Part shown: piece by piece, positions 1 through 8,877 of the stretch
How positions within the stretch are numbered: the stretch's first letter is position 1
Layout of the letters: the number at the start of each line of letters is the position of its first letter
Source: Verrucomicrobia bacterium CG1_02_43_26
Lineage (GTDB): Bacteria > Verrucomicrobiota > Verrucomicrobiia > Opitutales > CG1-02-43-26
Direction: 5' to 3'
Length of the DNA stretch: 64,000 nucleotides
NCBI GenBank assembly: GCA_001872735.1
Contig: MNWT01000013.1
Location: forward strand, 85,374 to 149,373
The notes under the pieces: model-generated
What the model was told of the DNA's origin: nothing
The model's input: only the letters and a program-made list of their open reading frames with translations
The model's database searches: none
Position numbers and translations under genes: made by a program

Positions 1-640
1 AAATACGAACGAAGTCGTTGACTAAAACAAGCTCCCTTTTTTGGTGACCATCGCCCCAAAGCGTTACAGTATCGCCCTTTTCTTTACCTTGGATAATTTT
101 ACGCATTAAATCGAAGATAAAATGCATTTGGCGGCCATCTGTGTGATAACCCGCGCCATAGAGGGTTGAGGGAATGACGTATAAGTAATTGAGCCCAAAT
201 TGCTTGTGCAGGGCAAGCAAGCCCACGTAGAGCATTTTTTTGGTCATGCCGTAGGTGAACAAACTATCAATGGGTTTGCCTTTTAAATAATATTCTTCTG
301 AGAGCGGCAACTCGGGGTCGTACACGCAACTTGTGCCAATCGCAATCATTTTGGCCTGTGGCTGATGCTCTTTCCACCACATAAGGACATGGGTATTTAT
401 CAGCTGATTAATAATCCATTGCTCACCAGGGTGATGGAGGCAAAAATCTCCCGCTTGCGTCCAGGCCGCCAAGTGGAAAATCTGGTCATATTTGGTATCG
501 TTAAAAGCATTTAATGAATCTGCTTTTGTTAGATCGCAATTCTTTGACCCTAGCTTTACGACATTATGTCCTCGTACTTCTAATTCTTTACATAAATTAG
601 ACCCTAAAAACCCTGTCGCCCCTGTCACTAATATATTCAT
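1..640 (-). CDS. NAD-dependent epimerase / GDP-L-fucose synthase-like protein (partial, runs off the window)
   Basis: Only the first 213 codons are present; the reading frame is open to base 1, so the C-terminus lies outside the window. The N-terminus carries the Rossmann glycine motif (NILVTGATGFLGSN) of extended SDR enzymes. Further on come a GTSCVYDPELPL segment and YGMTKK, the Ser and Tyr-x-x-x-Lys of the catalytic triad. The SCVYDPELPLSE and YGAGYHTDGRQMH stretches recall GDP-L-fucose synthase (Fcl/WcaG) more than UDP-glucose epimerase. It probably finishes a deoxysugar nucleotide. It lies 6 bases after the stop of the C-methyltransferase gene, so the two are probably co-transcribed. A second in-frame ATG directly upstream (641-643) is an equally possible start. 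Confidence 0.75.
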   Translation of the reverse strand, partial: MNILVTGATGFLGSNLCKELEVRGHNVVKLGSKNCDLTKADSLNAFNDTKYDQIFHLAAWTQAGDFCLHHPGEQWIINQLINTHVLMWWKEHQPQAKMIAIGTSCVYDPELPLSEEYYLKGKPIDSLFTYGMTKKMLYVGLLALHKQFGLNYLYVIPSTLYGAGYHTDGRQMHFIFDLMRKIIQGKEKGDTVTLWGDGHQKRELVLVNDFVRI

Positions 641-646
641 CATCAA

Positions 647-1861
647 TTATTTAATTGTTTTTTCGACCGGATCGACTGGGAAATAGAACTCTACTCCTTT
701 TTCGATCAGCTGCTTATTGTTGGCTAAAATTTCCTTTTTGAAATTCCAAGCTAAAACATAATATATGTCAGGCAGCTCTGTTAGTTCCTTCTCAATGGCG
801 ATAGGAATGTGCATTCCGGGAGAGTATAGCCCACGGCGAAGCTCATTTTTCTCGACCAAACAATCTAGGTATTCAGTACCAACGCCGAAGTAATTTAGCA
901 TAGTGTTGCCTTTTACTGGCGCACCAAAGCCATATATCTTCTTTCCCGCCTTTTTAGCATCACGGAGGTATTGGAGATTAAATTCCTTCATCACTTTGAT
1001 CCGCTCGGCGAAATCCAAATATGTCTCAAGCTCGTTGGTTTTCTCCAAATCCTCCATAGCACGCATTCTTTCCAGACGCTCGGAAGGTTTAAGATTTCTA
1101 GATTTATGGGTCACGTAACCGATAATACTCCCTCCGTGAATCGATGAGAGCTGAGCATCAAACATAGAAAGGCCGTGGCGTTGAAGGAGAACCTCTATTG
1201 TCTTGAGTGTATAAAAGAGTAAATGCTCATGATAAATTTGGTCGAATGCCAAATTTTCCAGGATGGACTTGATGTACATGAACTGGACAACAAAGACACC
1301 GTCATCGGCCAATGCTTCCCGTATGCCTTCAGTAACAGAGTGCAACTCCTCTAAGTGAAAAAATACGCCTGCTGCATTGATAATATCAAATTTTTTGTTC
1401 AGCTTTTTAACGACCTCCAAATTAAAGAAATCATTCAACGTAGGTACGCCTGCTTCGTTTGCGATTCTTGCGGTTGTTTTGGAGGCTTCGACTCCAAGGA
1501 CTTCGTATCCCAACTTTTGAAAATGCTTCAATTGTGTGCCATCATTAGAGCCTATATCCAATACCGATTTGTGTTCCTTGTTTTTACAAAACAGTTCATC
1601 CGCTTCTTCAGCAACCGTCTGAAAGTGGTCGGACAGCATTTTCGTGACACCAGAAAGGTAAGTGTGATCACTGTACATTAATTCTTTTTTAATGGTGTAA
1701 TCCAGCTGGGTTGTTCCGCAATCATGGCAAAACATAAGACGAAGCGGGTAGAACGGCTCTTTTCCGACTTCCTCTTGCGTTAAAAAGTGAAGACAACAAG
1801 GATGCTGGCCTAAATCGATTGCTAATTCTAGATTGGTTGAATCACACACTCTACAGTTCAT
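647..1861 (-). CDS. Sugar C-methyltransferase (zinc-binding N-terminus, SAM domain, C-terminal Rossmann-like domain)
   Basis: This 404-residue protein has the three-part build of NDP-hexose C-methyltransferases such as TylC3. An N-terminal zinc site is formed by CRVC (residues 3-6) and CHDC (about residues 45-48). A SAM-binding domain follows, with motif VLDIGSNDGTQL near residue 100. The C-terminal domain (from about 290) starts KKIYGFGAPVKGNTML. Members of this family add a methyl group to C3 or C5 of a 4-keto sugar nucleotide, producing a branched sugar. It stands between hddA-like and fucose synthase-like genes in one minus-strand run. A second gene of the same type lies at 38833-40029. 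The sugar acted on cannot be told from sequence. Confidence 0.85.
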   Translation of the reverse strand: MNCRVCDSTNLELAIDLGQHPCCLHFLTQEEVGKEPFYPLRLMFCHDCGTTQLDYTIKKELMYSDHTYLSGVTKMLSDHFQTVAEEADELFCKNKEHKSVLDIGSNDGTQLKHFQKLGYEVLGVEASKTTARIANEAGVPTLNDFFNLEVVKKLNKKFDIINAAGVFFHLEELHSVTEGIREALADDGVFVVQFMYIKSILENLAFDQIYHEHLLFYTLKTIEVLLQRHGLSMFDAQLSSIHGGSIIGYVTHKSRNLKPSERLERMRAMEDLEKTNELETYLDFAERIKVMKEFNLQYLRDAKKAGKKIYGFGAPVKGNTMLNYFGVGTEYLDCLVEKNELRRGLYSPGMHIPIAIEKELTELPDIYYVLAWNFKKEILANNKQLIEKGVEFYFPVDPVEKTIK

Positions 1862-1884
1862 AATTATTTCTTTTGTTAAATATT

Positions 1885-2871
1885 TTAAGAGGAATAGATT
1901 ACTTGAGCCGCCGGGGATGCCAGTTTAGGCTCAATAATATGGTTACCCTTGAAAGTATCGATAAGCTTTTGCTTGTTTTTCGGATCTATATAGAACAGCA
2001 AGAAGCCGCCCCCGCCCGCTCCGAGTAATTTACCTCCAATAGCACCCGAATCAAGACCCTTCTGATACATGTTATTAATATCATCATTGGAAATACTACG
2101 CTCTAATCGCTGTTTATATTCCCAGGCTGAATGGAGTAATTCGCCAAAAGCGTCCAACGATTCGTTACCATACAGAATATTTTCGGCTTCCTCCACCATT
2201 TGGTACATGACCTTGTAATCAGCTACTTTGTCTTCGATCCCCTTAATTTGTTCTGATGCTATTTTTTGAGCACTGCGCTTTATATCCGTAAAAACCATCA
2301 CTAAATGGCTTTCCAGCTCACATAAACGTTCTCTTGAAATCGTTACCGGCTTCACTACAATTTCTTTTTCAGTAATAAAATCTACACGATTAAAACCGCC
2401 AACCGCAGCCATGGTTTGATCTTGGCAACCTACAGCCTCATTTAGCATTTTTCGCTCAACATATATGGCTTCATAGGCTAAATCTAAGCGCTTTATGAAA
2501 CGACCTTTATAAGCATGGAGAGCCTTTAAAAGCGAGACGGTAAATGAAGAAGAAGACCCCAATCCGGTAAAAGAAGGCAAATCCGCAACCGTATGAAGCT
2601 CTATGTCTTTTGCAATGCCTAGCAATTCTAAACAAGCTCGAAATACACGGTGCTTGATATCCGCAACATTTTTAGTCAATTCAACATCGCGATAGGAGAG
2701 TCGAATCGAATAATCAAACAAGTGGCTCGGAAATTGGCTTGCAGTAACATATGCAAATTTATTAATGGCCGCAGCTAGCACTGCCCCTCCTCCGTAATTC
2801 TCGAAGTACTCCGGATAGTCTGTTCCTCCGCCAAAAAAGCTAATTCGTAAGGGTGCTTGTGTTATTATCAT
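1885..2871 (-). CDS. hddA: D-glycero-D-manno-heptose 7-phosphate kinase-like GHMP kinase (HddA)
   Basis: A 328-residue GHMP-superfamily kinase. Visible motifs are the N-terminal PLRISFFGGGTDYPEY typical of HddA, the ATP loop PSFTGLGSSSSF (motif 2, near residue 100) and the C-terminal KLLGAGGGGFLLF (motif 3). HddA phosphorylates heptose 7-phosphate at C1 in the GDP-heptose route; related enzymes phosphorylate fucose. The ATG at 2871 was chosen because family homology begins at its third residue. A longer frame upstream only adds residues that shadow the preceding gene. It overlaps the end of the guanylyltransferase gene by 32 bases, and the two would act in succession (with a GmhB phosphatase, not seen here) to make GDP-heptose. 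Confidence 0.85.
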   Translation of the reverse strand: MIITQAPLRISFFGGGTDYPEYFENYGGGAVLAAAINKFAYVTASQFPSHLFDYSIRLSYRDVELTKNVADIKHRVFRACLELLGIAKDIELHTVADLPSFTGLGSSSSFTVSLLKALHAYKGRFIKRLDLAYEAIYVERKMLNEAVGCQDQTMAAVGGFNRVDFITEKEIVVKPVTISRERLCELESHLVMVFTDIKRSAQKIASEQIKGIEDKVADYKVMYQMVEEAENILYGNESLDAFGELLHSAWEYKQRLERSISNDDINNMYQKGLDSGAIGGKLLGAGGGGFLLFYIDPKNKQKLIDTFKGNHIIEPKLASPAAQVIYSS

Positions 2872-3607
2872 GCTCGTAAAAATGATGCTTGTTAGCTTTA
2901 ATAAAGTCTCCTGAAGCTTGAAGGGTTTCAGGAATACCGATATCAATAAAGGGAGCCTCGGCACGAAAAACATGCACAGGAATTTCCTGCATCAAGAGCA
3001 TAGGAAAAACATCCATTTCAAAACTTAAGGGCATTTTATCTGAAAACTGCCTTACAATGTGATCCGAGAATAAATAAATGCCACTATTAATCAATCCCCT
3101 TCCAGGTCTCTTTTCCAAAAAAGCCTCTAGGCGGTTTTGGTTATTTAGCTTTAGGGTACCGTAACGAGAGGCATCATCCTGCTCCACTCCAAAGACAGCC
3201 GCAGTGAAATTATTTGCATTTGCCAGTTCTAAAAAGGGCGCTAAATTTGCCAACGTCATGGAATCCCCATTACAAACAAGCCAAGCGTTCGCCTCTAAAT
3301 TTGATTTTTTGATGCAATTGAGAAATCCGCCAGCCGTACCCAAGGGCTCTTTTTCCTCAACACAGCGCACATCGAATCCTTCAATAGGTTCTCCTCCAAA
3401 ATAAGATTCAATAACATGACTCAAATATCCAGTTGAGAGAATTGACTGAGAAAAGCCGTTTTGCTTCAAGAACCTTAGAATCCACTCCAAAAAGGGCTTC
3501 CCTGCCACATCAGCCATGGGTTTGGGGACTTCCTTCAATACAGACTGCAGTCTGGTACCAAAGCCACCAGCTAAAATGACGGGGATAATCTTATTAAACA
3601 CCGTCAT
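2840..3607 (-). CDS. hddC: Sugar-1-phosphate guanylyltransferase (HddC-like)
   Basis: A 255-residue NTP-transferase. The N-terminal signature IPVILAGGFGTRL is followed by the lysine-containing VPKPMADVAGKPF. Also visible are WLVCNGDSM, a metal-binding Asp near residue 115, and GLINSGIYLF. Short length with no left-handed beta-helix tail fits HddC/ManC-type pyrophosphorylases, and the adjacent HddA kinase supports D-glycero-alpha-D-manno-heptose 1-phosphate as substrate, which it would couple to GTP. A glucose- or mannose-1-phosphate enzyme is the alternative. Its gene starts 6 bases after the stop of the epimerase gene at 3614-4546, so it is probably in one operon with it. Confidence 0.82.
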   Translation of the reverse strand: MTVFNKIIPVILAGGFGTRLQSVLKEVPKPMADVAGKPFLEWILRFLKQNGFSQSILSTGYLSHVIESYFGGEPIEGFDVRCVEEKEPLGTAGGFLNCIKKSNLEANAWLVCNGDSMTLANLAPFLELANANNFTAAVFGVEQDDASRYGTLKLNNQNRLEAFLEKRPGRGLINSGIYLFSDHIVRQFSDKMPLSFEMDVFPMLLMQEIPVHVFRAEAPFIDIGIPETLQASGDFIKANKHHFYEHDNNTSTLTN

Positions 3608-3613
3608 ATGAAA

Positions 3614-4546
3614 TTAAACGTTCGAGTAAACCGACTGCTTAATAATGCGGTACCCTTTAATTAATTCCTGGATGCCTCTATCCAAATCCCACTCGTTCTT
3701 GAATCCGGTTGATAATATCTTTTGATTGGAGACGATATAGTCTCTTTTATCAGGATCTTCACCAATAGGCGCCTCTAGATAAACAAAACTAGGGACATGT
3801 TTTTGAATTCGCTCACAAAGTTCTATTTTGGAAAGATTTGCGTCTTCCAACCCAAAATTATAGGGCTGCCCTTTCATGGCTTCGAAATTATCAAGCGCAT
3901 ACATGAAAACGCGCGCAACATCCCTAATATGAATAAAATTACGCTTAAAGTGCCCTTCAAATATGACGACAGCACGGTCATTTACTGCGCGATAGACGAA
4001 ATCGTTCACCAGTAGATCAACTCGCATACGCGGAGACATGCCGAATACCGTAGCCAAGCGGAAGGTAACGCTATTTTCGCGATTTAAAACGGCTCTCTCG
4101 GCGTTAACCTTTGATGTCCCATAAAGAGAAATAGGGTTGAGCGGCGTTTCTTCCGTGCAAAACTTGCCCTTTTCTCCAATACCATAACCACTATTCGTGG
4201 TTGGGAAAATGATTTTTTGATCCTTAGATGCTAATTTGCAAATCAACTCAACCGCACCTTGGTTTGTAGTTTCAGCCGCTATTTTGTCTTTTGAACAAAT
4301 AGGCATTCCTACCAAAGATGCCAATGGGATAATAACTTCTGCTTTCTTAAGAAGTGGAGCTAATATAGCTTCATCTCGGGAATCTCCGTGAATAAAATCA
4401 AAACTTTCATAGCAACAACAATCCAAAAGTGAGTTTTGGCTGAATAAAAGATTATCCAGAACGGTTACTTCGTGACCTTCCTTTAAAAGCATGGGGACTA
4501 AAATTGAGCCAATATAACCGGCACCACCTGTAACTAAAATTTTCAT
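3614..4546 (-). CDS. NAD-dependent sugar-nucleotide epimerase/dehydratase (extended SDR)
   Basis: A 310-residue extended SDR. MKILVTGGAGYIGS gives the NAD-binding loop at the very N-terminus and fixes the start at 4546 (the ATG at 4552 would add only Met-Ala). PTTNSGYG, then YGTSK, supply the Ser and Tyr/Lys of the active site. The rest of the chain (NRENSVTFRLATVFG, FKRNFIHIRDVARVF) is typical of the UDP-glucose 4-epimerase/dTDP-glucose dehydratase group. It heads the hddC-hddA-methyltransferase run and probably remodels the sugar of that nucleotide, perhaps GDP-heptose. It resembles the product of 44923-45927 in overall layout. Exact reaction unknown. Confidence 0.8.
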   Translation of the reverse strand: MKILVTGGAGYIGSILVPMLLKEGHEVTVLDNLLFSQNSLLDCCCYESFDFIHGDSRDEAILAPLLKKAEVIIPLASLVGMPICSKDKIAAETTNQGAVELICKLASKDQKIIFPTTNSGYGIGEKGKFCTEETPLNPISLYGTSKVNAERAVLNRENSVTFRLATVFGMSPRMRVDLLVNDFVYRAVNDRAVVIFEGHFKRNFIHIRDVARVFMYALDNFEAMKGQPYNFGLEDANLSKIELCERIQKHVPSFVYLEAPIGEDPDKRDYIVSNQKILSTGFKNEWDLDRGIQELIKGYRIIKQSVYSNV

Positions 4547-4667
4547 AGCCATCAATTTAAAATAAAATTTGAAAAACAAGTTTCAAACCAATAGCCTACT
4601 TCTTGCAAGATAAAAACAATATATAGGATGTAGTTTATTCTCTTTTTAGCAAATCTATAGAATTTAT

Positions 4668-5879
4668 ATGCACTTAATTGACCTGACAAACACTTCACAC
4701 TCTAAAGCCAACACAGGAATACAACGTTATTGTCGAGAGCTCTATAATGCTTTATTACAAAAACAACTCGTTCAAGCAATCACGTGGGATCCCTACCTCA
4801 AAGCTTGGCGTGGTCTGGATACAGAAGAAAAAGGTCTCTTAGATGTCGAAAGTTTAAAAAAAGTCTCTTCAAGGCGTAGGCCTACGTGGTCCATTAGGCA
4901 AAAACTAACAGGCTATGCTCGGCGCTGCTTTTACCAAGACGGACACGCATTAAAAAACCATTTTGAGGCGCTTATCGTTCCCGAGGTTTTTTCAGAAGAC
5001 AACTACAATAATTTTCCTCGCCTTGCATCGAACCTCGACAGTGGCCCCAGGATAGCTATTTTCCACGACTCAATTCCCTTAAAATTCCCTCACCTATCTT
5101 CCCCCAAGACCATTGCTCGATTATCCTGCTATATGCAACAACTCGCAACATTTGATGCAGTAGCTCCCAATTCTGAAGCTTCTAAGAACGATCTTCTGGA
5201 GGCCTGGAATGCTTTGCATATCAAGAACATTCCATTAGTAAAGGCACTCCCCCTTTGTGTTGAGCAAAAAAATGAACCCAAAATTCAATTTAGTTATGAC
5301 AAAACGACAAAAAACATTCTTTGCGTTGGATCTATCGAAGGCCGAAAAAATCACGTTGCCTTACTTGAAGCGGCTGAAACGCTATGGGCCAAAGGGGAGG
5401 ATTTCCAACTCACCCTTGTTGGGCTACTAAATCACGAGTCTGGCCAAAAAGCAAAAACGCTTATCGATGCTCTTAAGGAGAAAAAGAGAGATCTGCGCTG
5501 GTTGGGTTCAGTTAACGAAGAAATTTTAAATTTCGAATATTCGCAGGCCTACTTTACCATATACCCTTCGCTCTACGAAGGGTTTGGCTTGCCCGTTCTT
5601 GAATCTCTGGTTAGGGGCATACCCTGCGTCAGCTCAATGGGAGGCGCGCTTAAGGAAACCGCTCAAGGCGGAGGCTGCTTACTCATGGAGGACACTTCCT
5701 CTCAGTCCATTGCTGATTGCCTGGCCAGACTACTTCATGATGAAGCCCTCCATAGAGCATTAGTTCAAGAAGCGCTAAACAGAAAATTCAGAACCTGGGA
5801 TGAATATACCGATGATCTCTTAGATCTGATTGAAAAAGCGAAAGCATTAAAGGGCTCCGGAACCATTGAACAGAAATAA
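4668..5879 (+). CDS. Glycosyltransferase family 4
   Basis: A 403-residue GT-B glycosyltransferase. The N-terminal half contains the acceptor-domain segment NTGIQRYCRELYNALL. The C-terminal half has NILCVGSIEGRKNHVALLEA, the usual opening of a GT4 donor domain. YEGFGLPVLESLVRGIPCV follows near residue 305 and holds the E-x7-E nucleotide-sugar motif. It probably adds one sugar to a lipid-linked glycan at the cytoplasmic face. It is a single plus-strand gene between two minus-strand runs and ends 13 bases from the convergent rfbA stop, with no hairpin terminator visible between them. No Shine-Dalgarno sequence precedes the ATG. Confidence 0.88.
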   Translation: MHLIDLTNTSHSKANTGIQRYCRELYNALLQKQLVQAITWDPYLKAWRGLDTEEKGLLDVESLKKVSSRRRPTWSIRQKLTGYARRCFYQDGHALKNHFEALIVPEVFSEDNYNNFPRLASNLDSGPRIAIFHDSIPLKFPHLSSPKTIARLSCYMQQLATFDAVAPNSEASKNDLLEAWNALHIKNIPLVKALPLCVEQKNEPKIQFSYDKTTKNILCVGSIEGRKNHVALLEAAETLWAKGEDFQLTLVGLLNHESGQKAKTLIDALKEKKRDLRWLGSVNEEILNFEYSQAYFTIYPSLYEGFGLPVLESLVRGIPCVSSMGGALKETAQGGGCLLMEDTSSQSIADCLARLLHDEALHRALVQEALNRKFRTWDEYTDDLLDLIEKAKALKGSGTIEQK

Positions 5880-5892
5880 CAATACAGCAATT

Positions 5893-6687
5893 CTATATCC
5901 ACCCCTGCCCTTGGGCAATTTCTTCTAATGAGCCTATATGCAGGCCTTGGCGTTTCTCAAGAATCTGCACAAAGACTCCCGCGTCCAGTAAATTATCCGG
6001 CGTGCCTGTATCCAGCCAAGCAATACCTCTGCCTAGCTTTTCCACCCTCAGACTATCTTGTTCTAAATAAATTTTATGGAGATCGGTTATTTCGAGTTCT
6101 CCACGAGCGGAGGGTTTTAATGATTTTGCGTAGCCAACCACTTTGTCATCGTAGAAATAAATTCCGGGGATCGCGTATTTAGAGCGTGGCGATTTGGGTT
6201 TTTCCTCGATACTCAAGACATGGCCGCTATTATCGAAATCTACCACACCATATGCTTCCGGATTCGAAACAGGATATCCAAATATAGTTGCGCCTGTTTC
6301 ACGCTTATTCACTCGTTGCAAAATATTGACAAAATCGTTTCCAAAGAAGAGATTGTCTCCTAAAATCAAAGCACAAGGTTCGTTTCCGATAAATTGCTCA
6401 CCTATAATAAACGCTTGAGCCAAGCCTTCTGGCTTGGGTTGTTCTGCATAAGAAAAGCTCACCCCCCACTGCGAACCGTCCTTAAGGAGTTTTTTAAATA
6501 ATGGGAGATCATCTGGAGTAGAAATAATTAAAATATCCCGAATGCCTGTTAACATGAGAACCGATATAGGATAATAGATCATCGGCTTATTATAAACCGG
6601 CATTAATTGTTTGCTAACGGCTACCGTTAACGGATAAAGCCTTGTTCCACAACCGCCCGCAAGCACAATTCCTTTTCGCCTAGTCAT
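5893..6687 (-). CDS. rfbA: Glucose-1-phosphate thymidylyltransferase (RmlA/RfbA)
   Basis: Makes dTDP-glucose from dTTP and glucose 1-phosphate. The sequence reads as a close Rml[70 protein letters not shown] and [14 protein letters not shown] are all present. At 264 residues it stops right after the [10 protein letters not shown] segment, about 25-30 residues short of the roughly 290-residue enterobacterial enzyme. The catalytic core is complete and only the last helices are lost. Its start overlaps the rfbB stop by 8 bases, so the two are translated together. Confidence 0.93.
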   Translation of the reverse strand: MTRRKGIVLAGGCGTRLYPLTVAVSKQLMPVYNKPMIYYPISVLMLTGIRDILIISTPDDLPLFKKLLKDGSQWGVSFSYAEQPKPEGLAQAFIIGEQFIGNEPCALILGDNLFFGNDFVNILQRVNKRETGATIFGYPVSNPEAYGVVDFDNSGHVLSIEEKPKSPRSKYAIPGIYFYDDKVVGYAKSLKPSARGELEITDLHKIYLEQDSLRVEKLGRGIAWLDTGTPDNLLDAGVFVQILEKRQGLHIGSLEEIAQGQGWI

Positions 6688-7756
6688 TTCCTAATCCTAA
6701 TCGTTGACGTTGATAATTTCGTTTAGCAATATGCTCGCACCATATTTGGTTACCCAAGTACCATTGAATTGTCTTTCGCAAGCCATCGGAGAACGTGTGT
6801 TTCGGTCTCCATCCAGTTTCTTTTTGTATTTTATCACAATTAATAGCATAACGGCGGTCATGTCCAGGACGGTCCTTCACATACTTTATTAATTCCGAGT
6901 AAACACCTCCTTTGGATCTTGGCCTTAATTCATCGAGAATCGAACACAGCATATCGACTACTTCATTATTTTTCTTTTCACACAAACCACCAATATTGTA
7001 CGCCTCCCCTAGTCTGCCCTTTACTAGAACAGCAAAAATAGCCTCGCAGTGGTCTTCCACATATAGCCAATCTCGCACATTTTCACCATCCCCATAGACG
7101 GGGAGTGGTTTTTCTTCTAGCGCATTCAAAATCATCAGCGGGATCAGTTTTTCCGGAAACTGATAGGGGCCATAATTATTGGAGCAATTTACTTTTAGCA
7201 CAGGCAAACCATAGGTTTCCCGATAGACTCTGACAATATGGTCACCAGAAGCCTTGGAAGCCGCATAAGGGCTATTTGGGGAAAAGCAACTCTCTTCAAT
7301 AAATGCCGGATCGGTTGCAGACAAACTACCGAAAACTTCATCTGTTGAAATATGCAAAAAGCGGAAATCGTTTTTTTCAACAGAATTCAATCGCTTATAA
7401 TAAGTACGGCAAGCCTCCAGAAGGTCAATAGTGCCCATAACATTTGTTTGAAAAAATGGTTTCGGGGAATCAATCGAGCGATCCACATGGGTTTCCGCAG
7501 CAAAATTGATCACTTGTGTGATTTTTTCTCGTTTCAAAATTTCCTCAATAAAGGCTCTATCGCCTATATCGCCTTGAATAAAGTCATAACGAGGATCCTC
7601 ATCAACCCCTTTCAAATTTTCCAAATTACCCGAGTAAGTCAACTTATCCAAATTGATTACGCGGTCGACCTGATCCCTAGATAACGTTTCTAAGCAATAA
7701 TGAATAAAGTTTGATCCAATAAAGCCCGCTCCTCCAGTGACAAGCAACGCAGGCAT
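6680..7756 (-). CDS. rfbB: dTDP-glucose 4,6-dehydratase (RmlB/RfbB)
   Basis: A 358-residue extended SDR that converts dTDP-glucose to dTDP-4-keto-6-deoxyglucose. Hallmarks are [14 protein letters not shown] at the N-terminus, the [10 protein letters not shown] segment, the TDEVFG motif with the catalytic Asp-Glu pair (near residue 135), [10 protein letters not shown] with Tyr-x-x-x-Lys, and [14 protein letters not shown]. The start was set at 7756, where ATG overlaps the TGA of the upstream gene (TGATG), a translational coupling arrangement. The unusual C-terminal tail after IQWYLGN (about 25 residues, rich in Gln and Arg) is common in this family. Confidence 0.95.
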   Translation of the reverse strand: MPALLVTGGAGFIGSNFIHYCLETLSRDQVDRVINLDKLTYSGNLENLKGVDEDPRYDFIQGDIGDRAFIEEILKREKITQVINFAAETHVDRSIDSPKPFFQTNVMGTIDLLEACRTYYKRLNSVEKNDFRFLHISTDEVFGSLSATDPAFIEESCFSPNSPYAASKASGDHIVRVYRETYGLPVLKVNCSNNYGPYQFPEKLIPLMILNALEEKPLPVYGDGENVRDWLYVEDHCEAIFAVLVKGRLGEAYNIGGLCEKKNNEVVDMLCSILDELRPRSKGGVYSELIKYVKDRPGHDRRYAINCDKIQKETGWRPKHTFSDGLRKTIQWYLGNQIWCEHIAKRNYQRQRLGLGND

Positions 7757-8634
7757 CAGTTTTTCCAATTTAATAAAGTTTTCATCACAACTTCATTCAC
7801 CTCAGTGAGGGGAATACCATAACCCATAATTTTTGAAGAATCCAAAATACAATTGGAACGCGGTGTCTTAGCTGCTTTTTGCATAAATTCGTCCTCATCC
7901 GTAAAAAACCTAAAATCCTTAACACATACTTTTGTCTCTTTCATGATTTCGGTGATCTCTTTAGCCGTAATCGAGCCCGGATTGGTTACATTATAGATGC
8001 CAAAGGGAATATGCTTTTTCCAGGATTCCCAAGTAGCTTGAACAAATTCCCCTAAATGAGAGATAGAATTTTGAACATTTAGTAGGGTATCATATTGCAT
8101 AAGCTTGCTGAGATAGTTACGCGGCCCATTGAACTCATCAAAAGGGATCCTGAGACGCCAAATGTAGCAATTTACAGCACCCTCCAGGACTTCCTCCCCA
8201 AGACCTTTTGTACCACTGTAGAAGCTGCAATTATTCGATCTAAAACAAAAGTTAGGAGTATCCTCTTCTTTAAAACCCGCCCCATCAGGCCGTGCGCCAG
8301 AGTAAATACATCCAGAAGAAACATGCCCCCACGGAATATTATTCTCCTCACAAGCCTCCCGAACCACACCTGGCAAAACAGCATTTCCCGCCAGACATTC
8401 TGCCTTATGCATTTCACAAGCATCCACGTTCGGTTTTCCCGTGTACCCCGCAGCATTGATTACAAAGTCAAAAGCGCTATTCTTTAAAAATGCAGCTAAT
8501 TGCCCCGGAATAGTATAATCAACTTCCTGTCGACTCAAACTGTAAAACGGGATACTTTGACCGAAAAAAAAGCGCTTGTAAGCTGAAGCCACATAGCCGC
8601 CTCCACCCAAAAGCAATACGCTAGTGTTTTTCAT
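7756..8634 (-). CDS. RmlD-like reductase resembling plant/mimivirus NRS/ER (4-keto-6-deoxyglucose 3,5-epimerase/4-reductase)
   Basis: A 292-residue SDR. It shares with RmlD the Rossmann start (LLLGGGGYVASAY) and FYSGTKG (Tyr-x-x-x-Lys). It also has segments that I recognise from plant NRS/ER and the C-terminal half of RHM: NAAGYTGKPNVDACEMHK, SSGCIYSG, GFKEEDTPNF, LRIPFDEFNGPRNYLSK, YNVTNPGSITAKEI and TPRSNCILD. In those enzymes one active site performs both the 3,5-epimerisation and the 4-keto reduction, giving rhamnose without RmlC. No RmlC gene exists in the window, which fits. It is the first gene of the three-gene run with rfbB and rfbA. Plain RmlD is the alternative. Confidence 0.8.
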   Translation of the reverse strand: MKNTSVLLLGGGGYVASAYKRFFFGQSIPFYSLSRQEVDYTIPGQLAAFLKNSAFDFVINAAGYTGKPNVDACEMHKAECLAGNAVLPGVVREACEENNIPWGHVSSGCIYSGARPDGAGFKEEDTPNFCFRSNNCSFYSGTKGLGEEVLEGAVNCYIWRLRIPFDEFNGPRNYLSKLMQYDTLLNVQNSISHLGEFVQATWESWKKHIPFGIYNVTNPGSITAKEITEIMKETKVCVKDFRFFTDEDEFMQKAAKTPRSNCILDSSKIMGYGIPLTEVNEVVMKTLLNWKN

Positions 8635-8877
8635 GAATTATTGGGGAATAACTTGTTATAATATAGATAATGAATATTCATTTCCCAAAAGGCAAGTATC
8701 GAACATTAAAACTCTATGAGGACTTGACAACTTATTTTCTTAAAAAATTAACTCCGAATAGCGGCTATATTGCGGACACAGGAAGCTATTAATTGTATTT
8801 ACAAAAATGCCCTTTTCGAGTTATATAAAACAAAGAAAAACTACAACCTTCTTCAGAGATCTAAGGTTAACCGCAAC
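8635..8877. promoter_or_regulatory. Divergent intergenic region upstream of the rhamnose-type operon and of the 8878 glycosyltransferase
   Basis: About 240 AT-rich bases separate two divergent genes, so promoters for both must lie here. On the plus strand a perfect TTGACA stands at 8724-8729, but no good -10 box follows at 16-18 bases. TATAAT occurs at about 8657, near the start of the minus-strand gene. A reading frame open from 8770 into the downstream gene adds only low-complexity residues and is not taken as coding. Confidence 0.3.

Noticed and set aside
8172..8456. 94-residue minus-strand frame within the rmlD/NRS-ER-like gene
   Set aside because: Same strand, other frame, fully covered by the well-supported reductase.
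8770..8877. N-terminal extension of the 8878 glycosyltransferase
   Set aside because: Extra 36 residues lack similarity to any GT start; the ATG at 8878 begins the recognisable fold.
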